A stretch of 64,000 bases of DNA from Marinobacter maritimus (GCF_007671675.1 NZ_VCGW01000001.1:248001-312000); one strand, 5' to 3'; positions 7,796 through 20,484 are shown, numbered from the stretch's first letter. Made by a program: numbers and translations. Notes: generated by a model not told the origin, from the letters alone.

Positions 7796-8803
7796 TCAGG
7801 ATCTGACCGCCAGGAGTGCTGACATATCCCGCAGGTAGTGCCAGGGAGAGAGCTCGTCGAAGCCCTTCGCTGCGCGGTCAATCTGGCTACATAGTTTCAC
7901 TGCTTCGTGCAAATGGGTAGGGTTCAGTCGCCGCGCCGCCTGCTCGAGTGCACGGGCGCGCTGAGGTTGGAAGACGCCCCGCTTTTTAAAAAACGCGGAG
8001 GGGTTCTCGGTTCTGTTCTCGGCTGTCTTCAGTTCAAGCAACAGATTCAGGTCTCGGCTTAATACCGCCAGAAGGCCAAGCGGGTTTTCCCCTTCTTGTT
8101 GCAGTACCCCAATCATTTTACCGGCGTGGGGTGCCCGGCCGCTAAGGAGCTCAGTGACCAGTTCGAAGCCGTTGAAGCGGGAACTGTCCTGGACCGCCCG
8201 CTCAACAGTTTCTTCGTCAATGGTGTTGCCATTGGTTAATAATGCGAGCCGGTCGAGCTCCTGGCTGGCAGCGAGAAGATTGCCCTCCAGTCGTTCTGCC
8301 AGCATGCCAAGGGCTCCACGCGTAAGGGTCAGGCCACGGTTTCCCGCCCGCTGCTGCAACCAGCCCTGAAACTTGTCCGCGTCAACGGGCCACACCGGCA
8401 CGTGTACACCCTTGGACTGCAATTCCTTGTACCATTTACGCCGGGTTTCGGCCGCGTCCAGTCGGGTGCTGATCAGCAGCACGATAATATCTTCAGGAGG
8501 TTGGGCCAGAACCCTCTCAAGAACCGCCCGGCCATCTCCCAATTTTCCTGTGGGCAGGCGGATCTCGATGCGCCGCCGTTCAGCGAACAGGGACATGGCA
8601 CTGAACTCATCACCTACCATATTCCAGTCGAGCTGTTGGTCTGCGTGGAAGGTCAGGCGATCTTGGAAGCCCGCTTCTCTGGCTGCGCTGCGGATCTGGT
8701 CACAACATTCCTGCACCAGCAGCGGCTCATCTCCGGAAACCAGGTAGACCGGCGCAAGGCCCTTGCGAAGCAATTGTGGCAGCTGGCCCGGGTTTGTCTT
8801 CAT
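7796..8803 (-). CDS. holA: DNA polymerase III delta subunit HolA
   Basis: 335 aa, the usual length. Delta opens the beta sliding clamp as part of the clamp loader. Seen: LAPVYLVSGDEPLLVQEC at residues about 16-33, typical of HolA N-termini, the NLLAASQELDRLALL stretch near residue 175, and a C-terminal helical domain (FDELSPWHYLRDMSALLA). Its ATG overlaps the lptE stop by four bases (ATGA), so it is translated from the leuS-lptE-holA message. Confidence 0.95.
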   Translation of the reverse strand: MKTNPGQLPQLLRKGLAPVYLVSGDEPLLVQECCDQIRSAAREAGFQDRLTFHADQQLDWNMVGDEFSAMSLFAERRRIEIRLPTGKLGDGRAVLERVLAQPPEDIIVLLISTRLDAAETRRKWYKELQSKGVHVPVWPVDADKFQGWLQQRAGNRGLTLTRGALGMLAERLEGNLLAASQELDRLALLTNGNTIDEETVERAVQDSSRFNGFELVTELLSGRAPHAGKMIGVLQQEGENPLGLLAVLSRDLNLLLELKTAENRTENPSAFFKKRGVFQPQRARALEQAARRLNPTHLHEAVKLCSQIDRAAKGFDELSPWHYLRDMSALLAVRS

Positions 8804-9387
8804 GGTTTGGCAGGTTGCGCGTTGGCCGCAGGAGTGGTCTTCTGCTGGCTGTCGCGAATTTCCTGCAACCGCTCCGGCGTGATGGGTGCCAGGCGGAAGA
8901 TGATCTGCTGCGCCAGACGGACGCTCAGTTGCTGCTGAAGGCTATCTTCTTCCCGTTGCTTGGCAAGCACGTTGGTTTCATCGTACCGGTAACTTTCAGT
9001 GGTTGTGAGGCGGGTGCTGGCGATAATGGGAACGTCGTCGGCACTGGTCAGTTCAAGGTCGACGGAGTGTCTGAGCGTGTACTCGGCAGCTGCGGCCTGA
9101 ACAGTGATCGCGCTGGCGCGACGATCCTGTTCAAAGTTCCGGATTTTTAGATGAAAGTTTGCGTCTTCACCGGAAACCAATTGCACGCCACCTAGCTCAA
9201 GCTGCTCGCGAACCGACAGACAAAGAGATGCAGGCACAGGAGCCTGACAGTCTACTTCCAGAGGCTCCAGAGCAGAGGAAACCGGCGGTGCACCCCGCAA
9301 CTGAAAACCACAGGCGCCCAGGCTGCCTGCCATCACGATGATGAGAGCCCGCAAGGCTGTATTGTCATGCCGAGTGCAGAGCTGCAT
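8800..9387 (-). CDS. lptE: LPS-assembly lipoprotein LptE
   Basis: 195 aa outer-membrane lipoprotein that plugs the LptD barrel in LPS insertion. The N-terminus has a signal segment (LRALIIVMAGSLGAC) with lipobox SLGAC, then GFQLRG, the hallmark of LptE. Start: the ATG at 9387 immediately follows the leuS stop (one base between), giving 21 residues before the lipobox; longer in-frame starts lie inside leuS and are rejected. Overlaps holA by ATGA. A weak family by sequence, but neighbours leuS and holA settle it. Confidence 0.9.
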   Translation of the reverse strand: MQLCTRHDNTALRALIIVMAGSLGACGFQLRGAPPVSSALEPLEVDCQAPVPASLCLSVREQLELGGVQLVSGEDANFHLKIRNFEQDRRASAITVQAAAAEYTLRHSVDLELTSADDVPIIASTRLTTTESYRYDETNVLAKQREEDSLQQQLSVRLAQQIIFRLAPITPERLQEIRDSQQKTTPAANAQPAKP

Positions 9388-9388
9388 A

Positions 9389-12031
<2,643 letters not shown>

Positions 12032-12159
12032 CTAGCGCACACAAGGCGTAACAGGTAGTCCGTCAAAGAGCGGCCTGACGCTTCTGCGCAGCCACATGCT
12101 TGTCGGGCTGCGGGTGATGGCCCACAATGGAGTTATGGCATTCAAAAAAGGAAGATGCG

Positions 12160-12708
12160 ATGAAGGCCCCGGAAAGAAGTCACCTCTCAGGTCAGGCGCT
12201 TGAAGCCTACGACCGCATGCTTGAGCAAGTGCAGAATCGCTTGCGCTCAGTGCAGGAAACCACGCTGGAAACCCTGGAAGAAGAGGTTGATAAGGCAATA
12301 GAGGTAGAGCAGGAACTGGAGGAAATGACCAGGGATGAAATCAGCCTCCTGGGAACCTACCTGCAGAGGGATCTGGAACACCTCATGCATTTTGTGGATG
12401 AAACCGGCGAAGGGCTCGCAGAGTGGCTTCAGCTTGATCTATCACTGCTGGAAAACAGTCTCACTGAACGCCTGCTGTCGGTGGCGGACCAGACTCTGGT
12501 CGACACGCTGTCGCTACGGCAAAAACTCGAAAGCCACGGCGCCGGGCAGTACATCGCCGGTGAGGTTGCGACAGCCGGCATGTTTCAGTGCCTGAATTGC
12601 GAGCACATGCTGTGCCTCACCTCTACCAGCCACCTGGAACCCTGCGATGCCTGCGGTTCGCAATATTACAAGCGTGTGACCAGTCGTTGGCCGCGAAAAG
12701 AAAGCTGA
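12160..12708 (+). CDS. YbeL-like zinc-ribbon protein
   Basis: 182 aa. The N-terminal two thirds is acidic and helical (coiled coil around residues 20-60), the C-terminus a zinc ribbon with CLNCEHM ... EPCDACG (two CxxC pairs). Matches the YbeL/DUF1451 family, which sits next to leuS in other gammaproteobacteria; function unknown. The ATG at 12160 is preferred since AAGGAAG lies 6-12 bases upstream; the in-frame ATG at 12127 lacks a site. Divergent from leuS. Followed by a TwoAYGGAY-like repeat. Confidence 0.85.
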   Translation: MKAPERSHLSGQALEAYDRMLEQVQNRLRSVQETTLETLEEEVDKAIEVEQELEEMTRDEISLLGTYLQRDLEHLMHFVDETGEGLAEWLQLDLSLLENSLTERLLSVADQTLVDTLSLRQKLESHGAGQYIAGEVATAGMFQCLNCEHMLCLTSTSHLEPCDACGSQYYKRVTSRWPRKES

Positions 12709-12749
12709 TCCCAGGCTTTAAAGAAAGGGAGGCCCCGCCTGAAGTTTGA

Positions 12750-12860
12750 GCAGTCGGGGCAGTAGCGGTTTTCAAAACCGTGCGGAGCCATGGATGGCGG
12801 AGCCGAGCGTACAGGGAGGTATTAACAGCGTGTTTTGAAAACCGTTACTGCCTCGACTGC
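12750..12860 (+). ncRNA. TwoAYGGAY-like structured repeat, copy 1
   Basis: Outer arms 12750-12778 and 12832-12860 pair over 29 positions (27 Watson-Crick, two G-U). They enclose a core with hairpin GCCATGGATGGC (12787-12798) and a second hairpin around GTACAGGGAGGTAT (12809-12822). Loops expose AUGGAU and AGGGAG. Sits between convergent genes, on the sense strand of the YbeL-like gene. Resemblance to the TwoAYGGAY RNA motif is by eye; the second loop is off consensus. Confidence 0.65.
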
Positions 12861-12888
12861 AGGCACCAGGCTCAAATCTCAAACAGAA

Positions 12889-14439
12889 TCAGCTCTTGGG
12901 AATAACCCGCTCGCGAACAAACACAATCAAAATCAACGCCAACGTCAGAACCGGCCAGGAAGCCGTCATCATATAAGGCGTACTTCCAGTGGCTGTGAAC
13001 ACCTCACCCGTCAGCACTGCCCGCTCAAACTGCGGAATACGCGATGTTATCTGGCCCTTGTGATCAATGATCGCCGTCACCCCATTGTTCGTACCGCGAA
13101 TCATATAGCGCCCGGTTTCCAGCGCCCGCATGCGTGCAATCTGTAAGTGCTGCAGCGGCCCCACAGAATCCCCGAACCAGCCATCGTTACTGATCGTCAG
13201 CAGCAAATCCGAGTTCACCGCATTGCGGGCAAGAAAGTCCGGATAAGCCACTTCGTAACAGATAAACGGCATCACCTTTGTGCCATTTGCGATTAAAGGC
13301 GCCTGATTTGCCGGGCCCCTTGTAAAGCTCGACATGGGCAAGTCAAAAAAGCCGATTAGCCCTCGCAGGACGCCCTCCAGCGGAACATACTCCCCAAAAG
13401 GCACCAGTTTCTGCTTGTGATAAATTCCTTCGCCGTTGCCGATGGCCGTAATACTGTTGTGATAGGTAAAGCCGTCGGCCCGCTCGCTAAAGCCGTACCA
13501 GGGAATACCCGTAATCAACGTGCTCTCTTCCCCGAGATTTTCCTTGATGTGGTCAATAATCTTCCCGGCTTGATCCTGAGGAATGGGGATGGCCGTCTCG
13601 GGCCATAGAATCAGATCGGTATCCCAGTAGGGTTCCGTCATGCCCAGATACGCCACGATCTGATCCTTCAGGAACTCCGGATCCCACTTGATAAGCTGGG
13701 GAATGTTGCCCTGCATCGCCGCCACCGAAGTGGGCTCAGTGCTGATATCCGTCCAGTCAATGCGATTCAGCGCCGGGGCGACAAGCCAGGGGATCAGAGT
13801 CACAGCCGCAACGATACCGGCACTGGCGTGGCGTTGCCGGGTGATAAGCCAGCCGGATGCAAATATGGCCGCACCGCTTGCAGCAATCCAGAACGTGAGG
13901 CCATGAACGCCAACCATCGGCGCCAGCCCCGCCAATGGGCCATCGGTGTGGGCGGTGCCCAGATACAGCCAGGGGAAGCCGGTAAGCAGCCAGCCACGAA
14001 GCCAATCCCCAAGAATCCAGATGGCGGGGAAGAGAATGAGCCGCCGCATCGCGCTGTTCTTCGCCAGTTTGCCCCAGAACCAGAATGCAAGAGCCGGGAA
14101 CAGAGCCAACACAGCCACAAAGGCAACGGTGAGCAATACCGCAACAGGGATTGGCGTATTACCGAATTCACTGATGCTGATGTAAACCCAGCTTGCGCCG
14201 GAACCAAACAGGCCCAGGCCTGCCAGCAAACCAGCGAAGAAGAGATTTTTTGCCGGCAGTGGAAGGGTGACCAGCAGAATAAGCAGTATGGAAACCGGCC
14301 CCAGCCACCAAAAGTGGAAGGGCGAGAAGGTCAGGGTTTGCAGGGCGCCGGCAACCAAAAGCGTCGCCGCACGTGACCAGCGATTGGAGAAAAAAGAATG
14401 GGCTACTGCAATCAGGGGTTTTGAATCGTCACGGCTCAC
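12889..14439 (-). CDS. lnt: Apolipoprotein N-acyltransferase Lnt
   Basis: 516 aa inner-membrane enzyme adding the third acyl chain to lipoproteins. About seven hydrophobic segments in the first ~220 residues and one at the C-terminus, then a periplasmic nitrilase domain with the catalytic triad: Glu in LILWPETAIPIP (about 283), Lys in YHKQKLVPFGEYVP (about 346), Cys in PFICYEVAYP (about 395). Start overlaps the corC end by 11 bases, so the two are translationally coupled. Last gene of the miaB-ybeZ-ybeY-corC-lnt cluster. Confidence 0.96.
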   Translation of the reverse strand: MSRDDSKPLIAVAHSFFSNRWSRAATLLVAGALQTLTFSPFHFWWLGPVSILLILLVTLPLPAKNLFFAGLLAGLGLFGSGASWVYISISEFGNTPIPVAVLLTVAFVAVLALFPALAFWFWGKLAKNSAMRRLILFPAIWILGDWLRGWLLTGFPWLYLGTAHTDGPLAGLAPMVGVHGLTFWIAASGAAIFASGWLITRQRHASAGIVAAVTLIPWLVAPALNRIDWTDISTEPTSVAAMQGNIPQLIKWDPEFLKDQIVAYLGMTEPYWDTDLILWPETAIPIPQDQAGKIIDHIKENLGEESTLITGIPWYGFSERADGFTYHNSITAIGNGEGIYHKQKLVPFGEYVPLEGVLRGLIGFFDLPMSSFTRGPANQAPLIANGTKVMPFICYEVAYPDFLARNAVNSDLLLTISNDGWFGDSVGPLQHLQIARMRALETGRYMIRGTNNGVTAIIDHKGQITSRIPQFERAVLTGEVFTATGSTPYMMTASWPVLTLALILIVFVRERVIPKS

Positions 14440-15277
14440 TACGGGTTACCTGTAACAGACGGATGACACGATTATCGGCATTGGCAATGGTAAAGCGCAG
14501 CCCGCCAAATTCAACCGTTTCGCCCCGTCTGGGCAGGTGTCCGAATTCCTTGAGCACTACGCCACCAATGGTGTCGAACTCCTCCTCATCCAGCCCCGTA
14601 TCGAAGAACTCGTTGAAATCATCGATCGGTGTTACTGCTTTTACCGCGTAAGAGCCATCGCCGCGGGCTTTGATATGGGTCTCTTCATCGAAGTCGTGTT
14701 CATCTTCGATTTCCCCGACGATCTGTTCCAGTACGTCCTCAATAGTCACCAGGCCAGCCGTGCCGCCGTACTCATCCACAACGATTGCCATGTGGTTGCG
14801 GTTTTCCTTGAACTGCTTGAGTAGCTGGTTCAGGCGCTTGCTCTCGGGAACGAATGTGGGAGGGCGCAGAATCTCGCGCACATGAGACCAGTCCATGTCG
14901 TCATTGAGAGCCAGTGGCAATAGGTCTTTGGCGAGAAGAACCCCGATGACATCATCCTGACTGTCGCCAATCACCGGAAATCGGCTGTGAGCAGACGAAA
15001 TGACCTCATCCAGAAACTCTTTCGGATCCTGGGAAGCTCGAACGGTGACCATCTGGGAGCGGGGGATCATGATCTCATCCACCCGCATATCCACCACCTG
15101 CATCGCGCCTTCGATGATGCTCATGGCATCGACATCGATGATCGCCTGTGATTCGGCGCTCCGTAATATTTCCAGCACGTCTTCGACAGATTCTGGCCCG
15201 CTGGAGAAGGCATGTGATATACGCTCCAGCCAGGACTTGTTGGAGCCCTGACTGCGACTCGACTGATCGTCGCTCAT
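14429..15277 (-). CDS. corC: CorC/YbeX family CBS-domain protein
   Basis: 282 aa cytoplasmic protein of the HlyC/CorC family, linked to magnesium/cobalt efflux. Short linker, then [14 protein letters not shown] opening a tandem CBS pair (about residues 65-190, including [18 protein letters not shown] and [23 protein letters not shown]) and a C-terminal CorC_HlyC domain (GGRTIN-like '[18 protein letters not shown]'). No membrane segments. Overlaps ybeY upstream and lnt downstream. Confidence 0.93.
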   Translation of the reverse strand: MSDDQSSRSQGSNKSWLERISHAFSSGPESVEDVLEILRSAESQAIIDVDAMSIIEGAMQVVDMRVDEIMIPRSQMVTVRASQDPKEFLDEVISSAHSRFPVIGDSQDDVIGVLLAKDLLPLALNDDMDWSHVREILRPPTFVPESKRLNQLLKQFKENRNHMAIVVDEYGGTAGLVTIEDVLEQIVGEIEDEHDFDEETHIKARGDGSYAVKAVTPIDDFNEFFDTGLDEEEFDTIGGVVLKEFGHLPRRGETVEFGGLRFTIANADNRVIRLLQVTRSEP

Positions 15278-15747
15278 GAGTCTTTTACCGTTTCCTCTGC
15301 TGCGTAGGGATTGCCGAACCCAAACTGTGCCAGCAACCGGATTTCCAGGGCCTCCATGGCCTCTGCGTCTTCATCGTCAATATGATCGTAGCCCTGAAGA
15401 TGCAACATACCGTGCACCACCATGTGTGCCCAGTGTGTAGACAACTCTTTGAGTTGCTCTCTGGCTTCAATTTCAACGACCGGGGCACAAATAACGAGAT
15501 CCCCGGCCAATGGCACCGTTATACCGGCTGGGGCTTCAAATGGAAAGGACAACACATTGGTTGGTTTATCCTTGCCTCGATATTGTTGGTTCAGTGCCTG
15601 GCTCTCGTCGGTACCGACTATGCGGATAGTCACCTCGGATGGATTCTGTTCCAACCAGGCGGCCTGAGCCCAAGCCTGAAGCAGGGATTCCGCCGGCACA
15701 CCGGGGCCGTCGAACACGTTCTGGAAATCGACAGTCAGTTCACTCAC
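15274..15747 (-). CDS. ybeY: Endoribonuclease YbeY
   Basis: 157 aa zinc-dependent RNase for 16S rRNA 3'-end maturation and ribosome quality control. The metal motif [11 protein letters not shown] is at about residues 114-124, with [10 protein letters not shown] upstream. Start overlaps the ybeZ stop by four bases and its end overlaps corC by four. Cytoplasmic, normal length. Confidence 0.95.
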   Translation of the reverse strand: MSELTVDFQNVFDGPGVPAESLLQAWAQAAWLEQNPSEVTIRIVGTDESQALNQQYRGKDKPTNVLSFPFEAPAGITVPLAGDLVICAPVVEIEAREQLKELSTHWAHMVVHGMLHLQGYDHIDDEDAEAMEALEIRLLAQFGFGNPYAAEETVKDS

Positions 15748-16739
15748 CGTTTACGATCGCTCTCTTTGTTGCTCCCTTCATCAAACGAATCGTAGGCTTC
15801 CACGATCCGCTGAACCAGAGGATGCCTTACAACATCCTTGGCCTCGAAGCGTGTAAATCCGATGCCGGTGACCTTATCAAGCACCCCCGCTGCGTGAATC
15901 AGCCCTGAGTTCTGGCCGCGCGGCAGGTCAATCTGAGTGGTGTCGCCGGTAATCACGGCTGTGGACCCGAAGCCAATCCGCGTCAGGAACATTTTCATCT
16001 GTTCTCGGGTGGTGTTCTGGCTTTCATCCAGAATAATAAACGAGTTATTCAGCGTGCGGCCACGCATGAAAGCCAATGGCGCTATTTCGATCACACTCTT
16101 TTCAATCAGCCGTGTGACGTGTTCAAACCCGAGCATTTCGTATAGTGCGTCATACAGCGGCCGCAAATACGGGTCCACCTTCTGAGCCAGATCGCCGGGC
16201 AGAAAGCCGAGTTTTTCGCCTGCCTCAACAGCCGGGCGCACCAGCAGAATCCGCTTGACCTGCTCGTCTTTCAGAGCTTCTACTGCACAAGCTACAGCCA
16301 GCCAGGTTTTACCCGTGCCTGCTGGGCCGATACCAAAATTGATGTCGTGGGAGCGAATGCTGTGCACGTATTTCTGCTGATTCGCACCGCGGGGTTTGGC
16401 GGTGAGCTTCGGGGTTTTGATGATGGTGACGGAGCCGTCGAACGGTATGTCATCTGGCAGCCGTTCAAACCCGGTTTCCCGGATATAGAGGTGAACGGTA
16501 TCCGGTGAAATATCATCCGTGGCTTCGGTTTCCCGATAGAGGTGCCGAATCACTTCCACTGCGGCGGCAACGTGTTCGGTTTCACCTTCAACCCGGAAGT
16601 GGTGGCCTCTTCTGCTGATGGACACTTGCAGGCGCCGTTCGATGTGTTTCAAATTTTCATCAAACTGGCCGCAAAGGGTTGTTAGCCTGCGCTGGTCTGC
16701 CGGGTGTAAATCAAATTGTCTGGAATCGTTGGTGTTCAA
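15744..16739 (-). CDS. ybeZ: PhoH-like ATPase YbeZ
   Basis: 331 aa P-loop ATPase of the PhoH family, thought to work with YbeY on rRNA. Walker [12 protein letters not shown] near residue 130, Walker [12 protein letters not shown], and [13 protein letters not shown] place the start at TTG 16739: CCGGAG lies 5 bases upstream and the protein then opens [20 protein letters not shown], matching E. coli YbeZ from its first residues. Longer in-frame starts (ATG 16769 and 16835) lack ribosome sites. Overlaps ybeY by ATGA. Confidence 0.92.
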   Translation of the reverse strand: MNTNDSRQFDLHPADQRRLTTLCGQFDENLKHIERRLQVSISRRGHHFRVEGETEHVAAAVEVIRHLYRETEATDDISPDTVHLYIRETGFERLPDDIPFDGSVTIIKTPKLTAKPRGANQQKYVHSIRSHDINFGIGPAGTGKTWLAVACAVEALKDEQVKRILLVRPAVEAGEKLGFLPGDLAQKVDPYLRPLYDALYEMLGFEHVTRLIEKSVIEIAPLAFMRGRTLNNSFIILDESQNTTREQMKMFLTRIGFGSTAVITGDTTQIDLPRGQNSGLIHAAGVLDKVTGIGFTRFEAKDVVRHPLVQRIVEAYDSFDEGSNKESDRKR

Positions 16740-16867
16740 TATTACTCCGGTTCTGGTGACTCCCCCCATCTCGGGAGAATGTATATCTGACTTTTGTGCA
16801 ACGGGTCTGAGCAGGGGCCTTCCCACCACTCTCATACTCCAAAACTCAAGAGCATAGGAGCCGAGGC

Positions 16868-18214
16868 CTAATACAACTCCGAACCCACAGGCAAACCGCG
16901 CAAAGAGTTAGCGTAAGCCTCAACAATCTCAACGTCGATAAAGTGCCCGACAATCCCCGGATTCTCATGCCGGAAATTAACAATCCGGTTGTTCTCAGTG
17001 CGCCCTGAATATTCCCCCGGATCCTTCTTCGACAACCCGGTTACCAGAATGCGCTGGGTCGAACCCACCATCTTGCGGCTGATATCCATCACCGTCTGAT
17101 TGATGCGATCCTGCAGAATTTTCAGGCGCTGCTTCTTCACTTCCATCGGCGTTTCATCCGGCAGATCAGATGCCGGCGTGCCCGGGCGCGCGCTGTAAAC
17201 GAAGCTGAAGGACATATCGAAACCGATATCGTTGATCAGCTTCATCGTGTCTTCAAAGTCCTTCTCGGTTTCACCGGGGAAGCCGATAATAAAATCCGAA
17301 GAAAAGCTGATATCCGGACGAATCTTGCGTAGACGGCGAAGTTTGGATTTGTACTCCAGCGCCGTGTGGCCGCGTTTCATGGCAGCCAGGATGCGATCCG
17401 AGCCGCTTTGAACGGGCAAGTGCAAGTGGCTGACCAGCTCGGGCACCTGTTCATACACATCAATCAAGGCATCGGTAAATTCAACGGGGTGTGAAGTGGT
17501 GTAGCGAATGCGATCTATGCCGCCGATGGTTGCGATCAGCGTAATCAGCTCCGCCAGATCCATTACATCGCCATCATGAGTGTCACCCCGATAGGCGTTA
17601 ACGTTTTGCCCTAACAGGTTCACTTCCCGGACGCCCTGGCTTGCCAAATGAGCGACTTCTGCAATCACATCGTCTGCCGGCCGGCTGACCTCCTCACCAC
17701 GGGTGTAGGGTACCACGCAGAAAGTGCAGTACTTGCTACAGCCTTCCATGATGGATACGAACGCAGAAGGGCCGTCCGCGCCGGGGTCCGGAAGGTTGTC
17801 GAACTTCTCGATTTCCGGAAAGCTGACGTCCACCACGCCCACGCCGTTACCTTTCATGCGCACTTCGGTAATCATATCCGGCAGGCGATGCAGGGTTTGT
17901 GGGCCGAAGACCATATCGACATAAGGCGCCCGATCAAGAATCGCCTGGCCTTCCTGGCTGGCGACACAGCCGCCAACGCCGATTATCAGTTCCGGTTTGT
18001 TGGCCTTGAGTTTTTTCCAGCGACCCAGCTGATGGAAAACCTTCTCCTGTGCTTTTTCACGGATAGAGCAGGTGTTCAGCAGCAAAATGTCGGCGTCATC
18101 CGGCGATTCCGTCATTTCAACCGATTCGCCGGTTTTAAGCAGGTCGGCCATGCGGGATGAATCGTATTCGTTCATCTGGCAACCGTGGGTCTTTATGTAC
18201 AGCTTTTTGGCCAT
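16868..18214 (-). CDS. miaB: tRNA methylthiotransferase MiaB
   Basis: 448 aa radical-SAM enzyme converting i6A37 to ms2i6A37 in tRNAs. N-terminal UPF0004 domain ([12 protein letters not shown], with further Cys in [11 protein letters not shown] and GVGGCVAS for the auxiliary cluster), radical SAM motif [15 protein letters not shown] near residue 155, C-terminal TRAM domain (about 380-445). ATG 18214 ([13 protein letters not shown]) fits the family; the 21-residue upstream extension does not. A consensus -10 is 83 bases upstream. Confidence 0.96.
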   Translation of the reverse strand: MAKKLYIKTHGCQMNEYDSSRMADLLKTGESVEMTESPDDADILLLNTCSIREKAQEKVFHQLGRWKKLKANKPELIIGVGGCVASQEGQAILDRAPYVDMVFGPQTLHRLPDMITEVRMKGNGVGVVDVSFPEIEKFDNLPDPGADGPSAFVSIMEGCSKYCTFCVVPYTRGEEVSRPADDVIAEVAHLASQGVREVNLLGQNVNAYRGDTHDGDVMDLAELITLIATIGGIDRIRYTTSHPVEFTDALIDVYEQVPELVSHLHLPVQSGSDRILAAMKRGHTALEYKSKLRRLRKIRPDISFSSDFIIGFPGETEKDFEDTMKLINDIGFDMSFSFVYSARPGTPASDLPDETPMEVKKQRLKILQDRINQTVMDISRKMVGSTQRILVTGLSKKDPGEYSGRTENNRIVNFRHENPGIVGHFIDVEIVEAYANSLRGLPVGSELY

Positions 18215-18296
18215 GGGTCTCAACACAACTGGATGTATTTGGCGCCTGGACCTTTGAACTGTCCGGACTGGGCGCACTGAAAAGGAGAACTGCGCA

Positions 18297-18302
18297 TTAT
18301 AA
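18297..18302 (-). promoter_or_regulatory. Candidate -10 of miaB promoter
   Basis: The minus strand reads TATAAT exactly here, 83 bases before the miaB ATG. No good -35 lies at 16-18 bases. It lies between miaB and the inverted repeat at 18390-18502, so a miaB message from this promoter would not include the repeat. Confidence 0.35.
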
Positions 18303-18389
18303 CGGGGTGATCATTCTGCAACCAGCGTTGTCTCGGTAATCTGCCAGTTTTGCTGTGGTATTATTTTCGGCGTTTAAGTTTCGGAGTCT

Positions 18390-18502
18390 GAAGTGATTGG
18401 CGCAGGGCTCTCCAAAAAGCGCCCGTAAATACTTCCCTGTAGGGCTCGGTCGCGCCATCCTTGGCGCTCTACGTTTTTGGAGAGTCCTGCACCAATCGCT
18501 TC
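18390..18502 (-). ncRNA. TwoAYGGAY-like structured repeat, copy 2
   Basis: Arms 18390-18418 and 18474-18502 pair at 28 of 29 positions if G-U is allowed. The core reads on the minus strand: GCCAAGGATGGC (18454-18465) then TACAGGGAAGTA (18430-18441). It lies in the 334-base divergent gap between miaB and trmH, 46 bases before trmH. Core aligns well with copies 1 and 3 while the arms are unrelated in sequence. The rest of the gap holds the miaB promoter candidate and no gene. Confidence 0.65.
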
Positions 18503-18548
18503 GTCCAGCTTCGGTGTATCAATTGCTTACTACAAACATCACAAGACT

Positions 18549-19295
18549 ATGACCCCCGAACGCCTTGCCCGCATCAAACAGGTTTTAAACACCCGCCAGC
18601 CTGATCTGAGTGTCCTGACCGACCAGGTTCACAAGCCCAGGAACCTCTCCGCCATATTGCGATCCTGCGACGCCTTCGGGTTGGCCAATATGCACGTAGT
18701 GTGGCCCAAAGAAGGTTTCCGGGCCTTCCGGAAAACCGCCGGTGGCAGCTTCAAGTGGGTAACACCCCACACCCATCGCACCATGGACGACGCCATAGCA
18801 AATTTGAAAGGGCAGGGCCACAAAATCTACGCCGCGCAGCTGTCAGGCCGCGCTATCGACTACCGCTCCGCAGATTTCACTGTGCCGTGTACCATTATCA
18901 TGGGCAACGAAGTGGACGGTGTCAGCGCAGAAGCAGCGAAACAGGCCGATGAACACATCGTCATTCCCATGATGGGCATGGTGGAATCTCTCAACGTATC
19001 CGCAGCCTGCGCCATTATCCTCTCCGAAGCCCAAAGACAACGCAAAGAAGCCGGCCTCTTCGACACCCGGCGCATACCCGATGAAGAATACAACCGACTG
19101 CTGTTCTGCTGGTGCCAGCCAGTCGTGAAACGCTATTGCGACGACCGCAAACTGCCGTATCCGCCACTCGATCACGAAACCGGGGAAATAATTGACGGAG
19201 TAAGCTGGATGCAGGAAGTAAGGGTGCTAAGAGCCAATCGCCCCCGCTGGACCGAAAATAACCCGATAGAAGTTGACCCAGCAGAAACCGATTAA
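18549..19295 (+). CDS. trmH: tRNA (Gm18) 2'-O-methyltransferase TrmH
   Basis: 248 aa SPOUT methyltransferase for G18 of tRNA. Motif 1 KPRNLSAILRSCDAFG (about residues 27-42), motif 2 IIMGNEVDGVS, motif 3 IPMMGMVESLNVSAACAI forming the trefoil knot, followed by the TrmH-specific C-terminal extension. Start at ATG 18549 (MTPERLARIKQVL) matches the family; an in-frame upstream ATG at 18477 would lie inside the inverted repeat. No strong ribosome site. Convergent with yejK. Confidence 0.9.
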   Translation: MTPERLARIKQVLNTRQPDLSVLTDQVHKPRNLSAILRSCDAFGLANMHVVWPKEGFRAFRKTAGGSFKWVTPHTHRTMDDAIANLKGQGHKIYAAQLSGRAIDYRSADFTVPCTIIMGNEVDGVSAEAAKQADEHIVIPMMGMVESLNVSAACAIILSEAQRQRKEAGLFDTRRIPDEEYNRLLFCWCQPVVKRYCDDRKLPYPPLDHETGEIIDGVSWMQEVRVLRANRPRWTENNPIEVDPAETD

Positions 19296-19332
19296 CCAGA
19301 TACCTATCGCTGACCAGATCGGCCCGGAGTGT

Positions 19333-19403
19333 GGTGAAGTTTTTCTGCCGGAAAAAGATGTCTGAGCGAAGCGAGTTGCTTTTTCCAGAAGAAAAACTTC
19401 ACC
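19333..19403 (+). repeat. Long inverted repeat, GTCTGAGCG core, copy 1
   Basis: Arms 19333-19357 and 19379-19403 pair at 23 of 25 positions. The 21-base centre ATGTCTGAGCG... (19358-19378) differs at one base from the centre of the copy at 20587-20657. Located between the convergent genes trmH and yejK, where it could terminate transcription from both sides, though there is no clean terminal T run. Confidence 0.7.
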
Positions 19404-19434
19404 TCGCTTCGGAGCCAGCCCCCAAAGAGCGGAG

Positions 19435-20451
19435 TCAGTCCTCGCGATTCTCCAAATACCGCTCCAACTGCTCTCGCAAAGCCTTAGGCAGCCGCGTAAT
19501 CGTAAGCGCATCCTTATCCCGGTCGTAGTAAATCGCCTGATTCACCAGATCCGAAGAAAAAGAAACACTCATACCGCCACCAGAACCCGCAATACGCACC
19601 AGCTTCTTCACCTTGCGATGATCCGGGTGCAGTACGCCACTTTCCGGCATCTCCGCTGTCTTGCTGGCAAACTCCTTGAAGCGCCCCGGCTCATCCTCAT
19701 CCAGATAGCCAGATAAAGCCTCAATGGCCACCGGCTCACCCAGCGCATGCTGCTCCTTACAGAACTCATAGGCCCGCGTACGCACCTCACCGGCTTTCTC
19801 CGGCTCCGAAGACTTCGCAAAAGCCTCCACAGCATCCAGGAACGTCAGAGTTTCCTTCTCAACATCCACCTGATTGGTAAAACCACACAGCCGGATAAAC
19901 AGCTCTCCGGGTTCGCCCGTGCCGCGGGCATGAACCAGTGTAAGATAGTTGTCCGCCGGGTTATCGCCCAGCCAGTCATCCAGTTCAACACGCATAGCCA
20001 AGTTCAGGCGCGAAGTGCTCAGCACATCTGTTGTGTCGAGCGCCTGAGTGCCATCAAAACGCAGGGCACTGTCGCTCTCCAGAATCAGCAGATAAACGAC
20101 ATCTGAATCTACCAAAGCCTCATGGACGATCATCAGCTGTCCCTGAAATTCCTCCTGAGATCCGGTAAGAAGCTCCTGCCACTGCCCGAACAACCGGTCA
20201 GTGAAAGACGCAAAACTCTGCTTGTCCTCAAGATAATCCTTCAGCCAGCTTGCAAGCGGGCTTTCACCGATGTCATCCGAAAAACGCCCATACTTTTTAC
20301 CCGGCTTACTATTAAACAGCCGCTTCATCTGCTTGTGCAGACCTTCATAATCGCCACCCGGTTCTTGCAGAGATTCACCACTTTGGAGGCGGGCAGGCTG
20401 CCCCGGCTGATACTGACTGGAAAAAGCAGTGCGCAGGTGTTTGATGGCCAT
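19435..20451 (-). CDS. yejK: Nucleoid-associated protein YejK/NdpA
   Basis: 338 aa member of the NdpA/YejK 37-kDa nucleoid-associated family, DNA-binding, function poorly defined. Family features seen: the FSDDIGESPLASWLKDYL region near residue 57, DFTxRLF-like FASFTDRLFGQW, and the C-terminal segment VSFSSDLVNQAIYYDRDKD. Normal length, no membrane segments. Flanked on both sides by copies of the same inverted-repeat family. Confidence 0.9.
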   Translation of the reverse strand: MAIKHLRTAFSSQYQPGQPARLQSGESLQEPGGDYEGLHKQMKRLFNSKPGKKYGRFSDDIGESPLASWLKDYLEDKQSFASFTDRLFGQWQELLTGSQEEFQGQLMIVHEALVDSDVVYLLILESDSALRFDGTQALDTTDVLSTSRLNLAMRVELDDWLGDNPADNYLTLVHARGTGEPGELFIRLCGFTNQVDVEKETLTFLDAVEAFAKSSEPEKAGEVRTRAYEFCKEQHALGEPVAIEALSGYLDEDEPGRFKEFASKTAEMPESGVLHPDHRKVKKLVRIAGSGGGMSVSFSSDLVNQAIYYDRDKDALTITRLPKALREQLERYLENRED

Positions 20452-20484
20452 AAACAGAAAAATCCTAAATGAATATAAGCAAAA

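Noticed and set aside
16740..16835. ATG starts for ybeZ at 16769 or 16835
   Set aside because: No ribosome binding site and no homology in the added residues; the TTG at 16739 has both.
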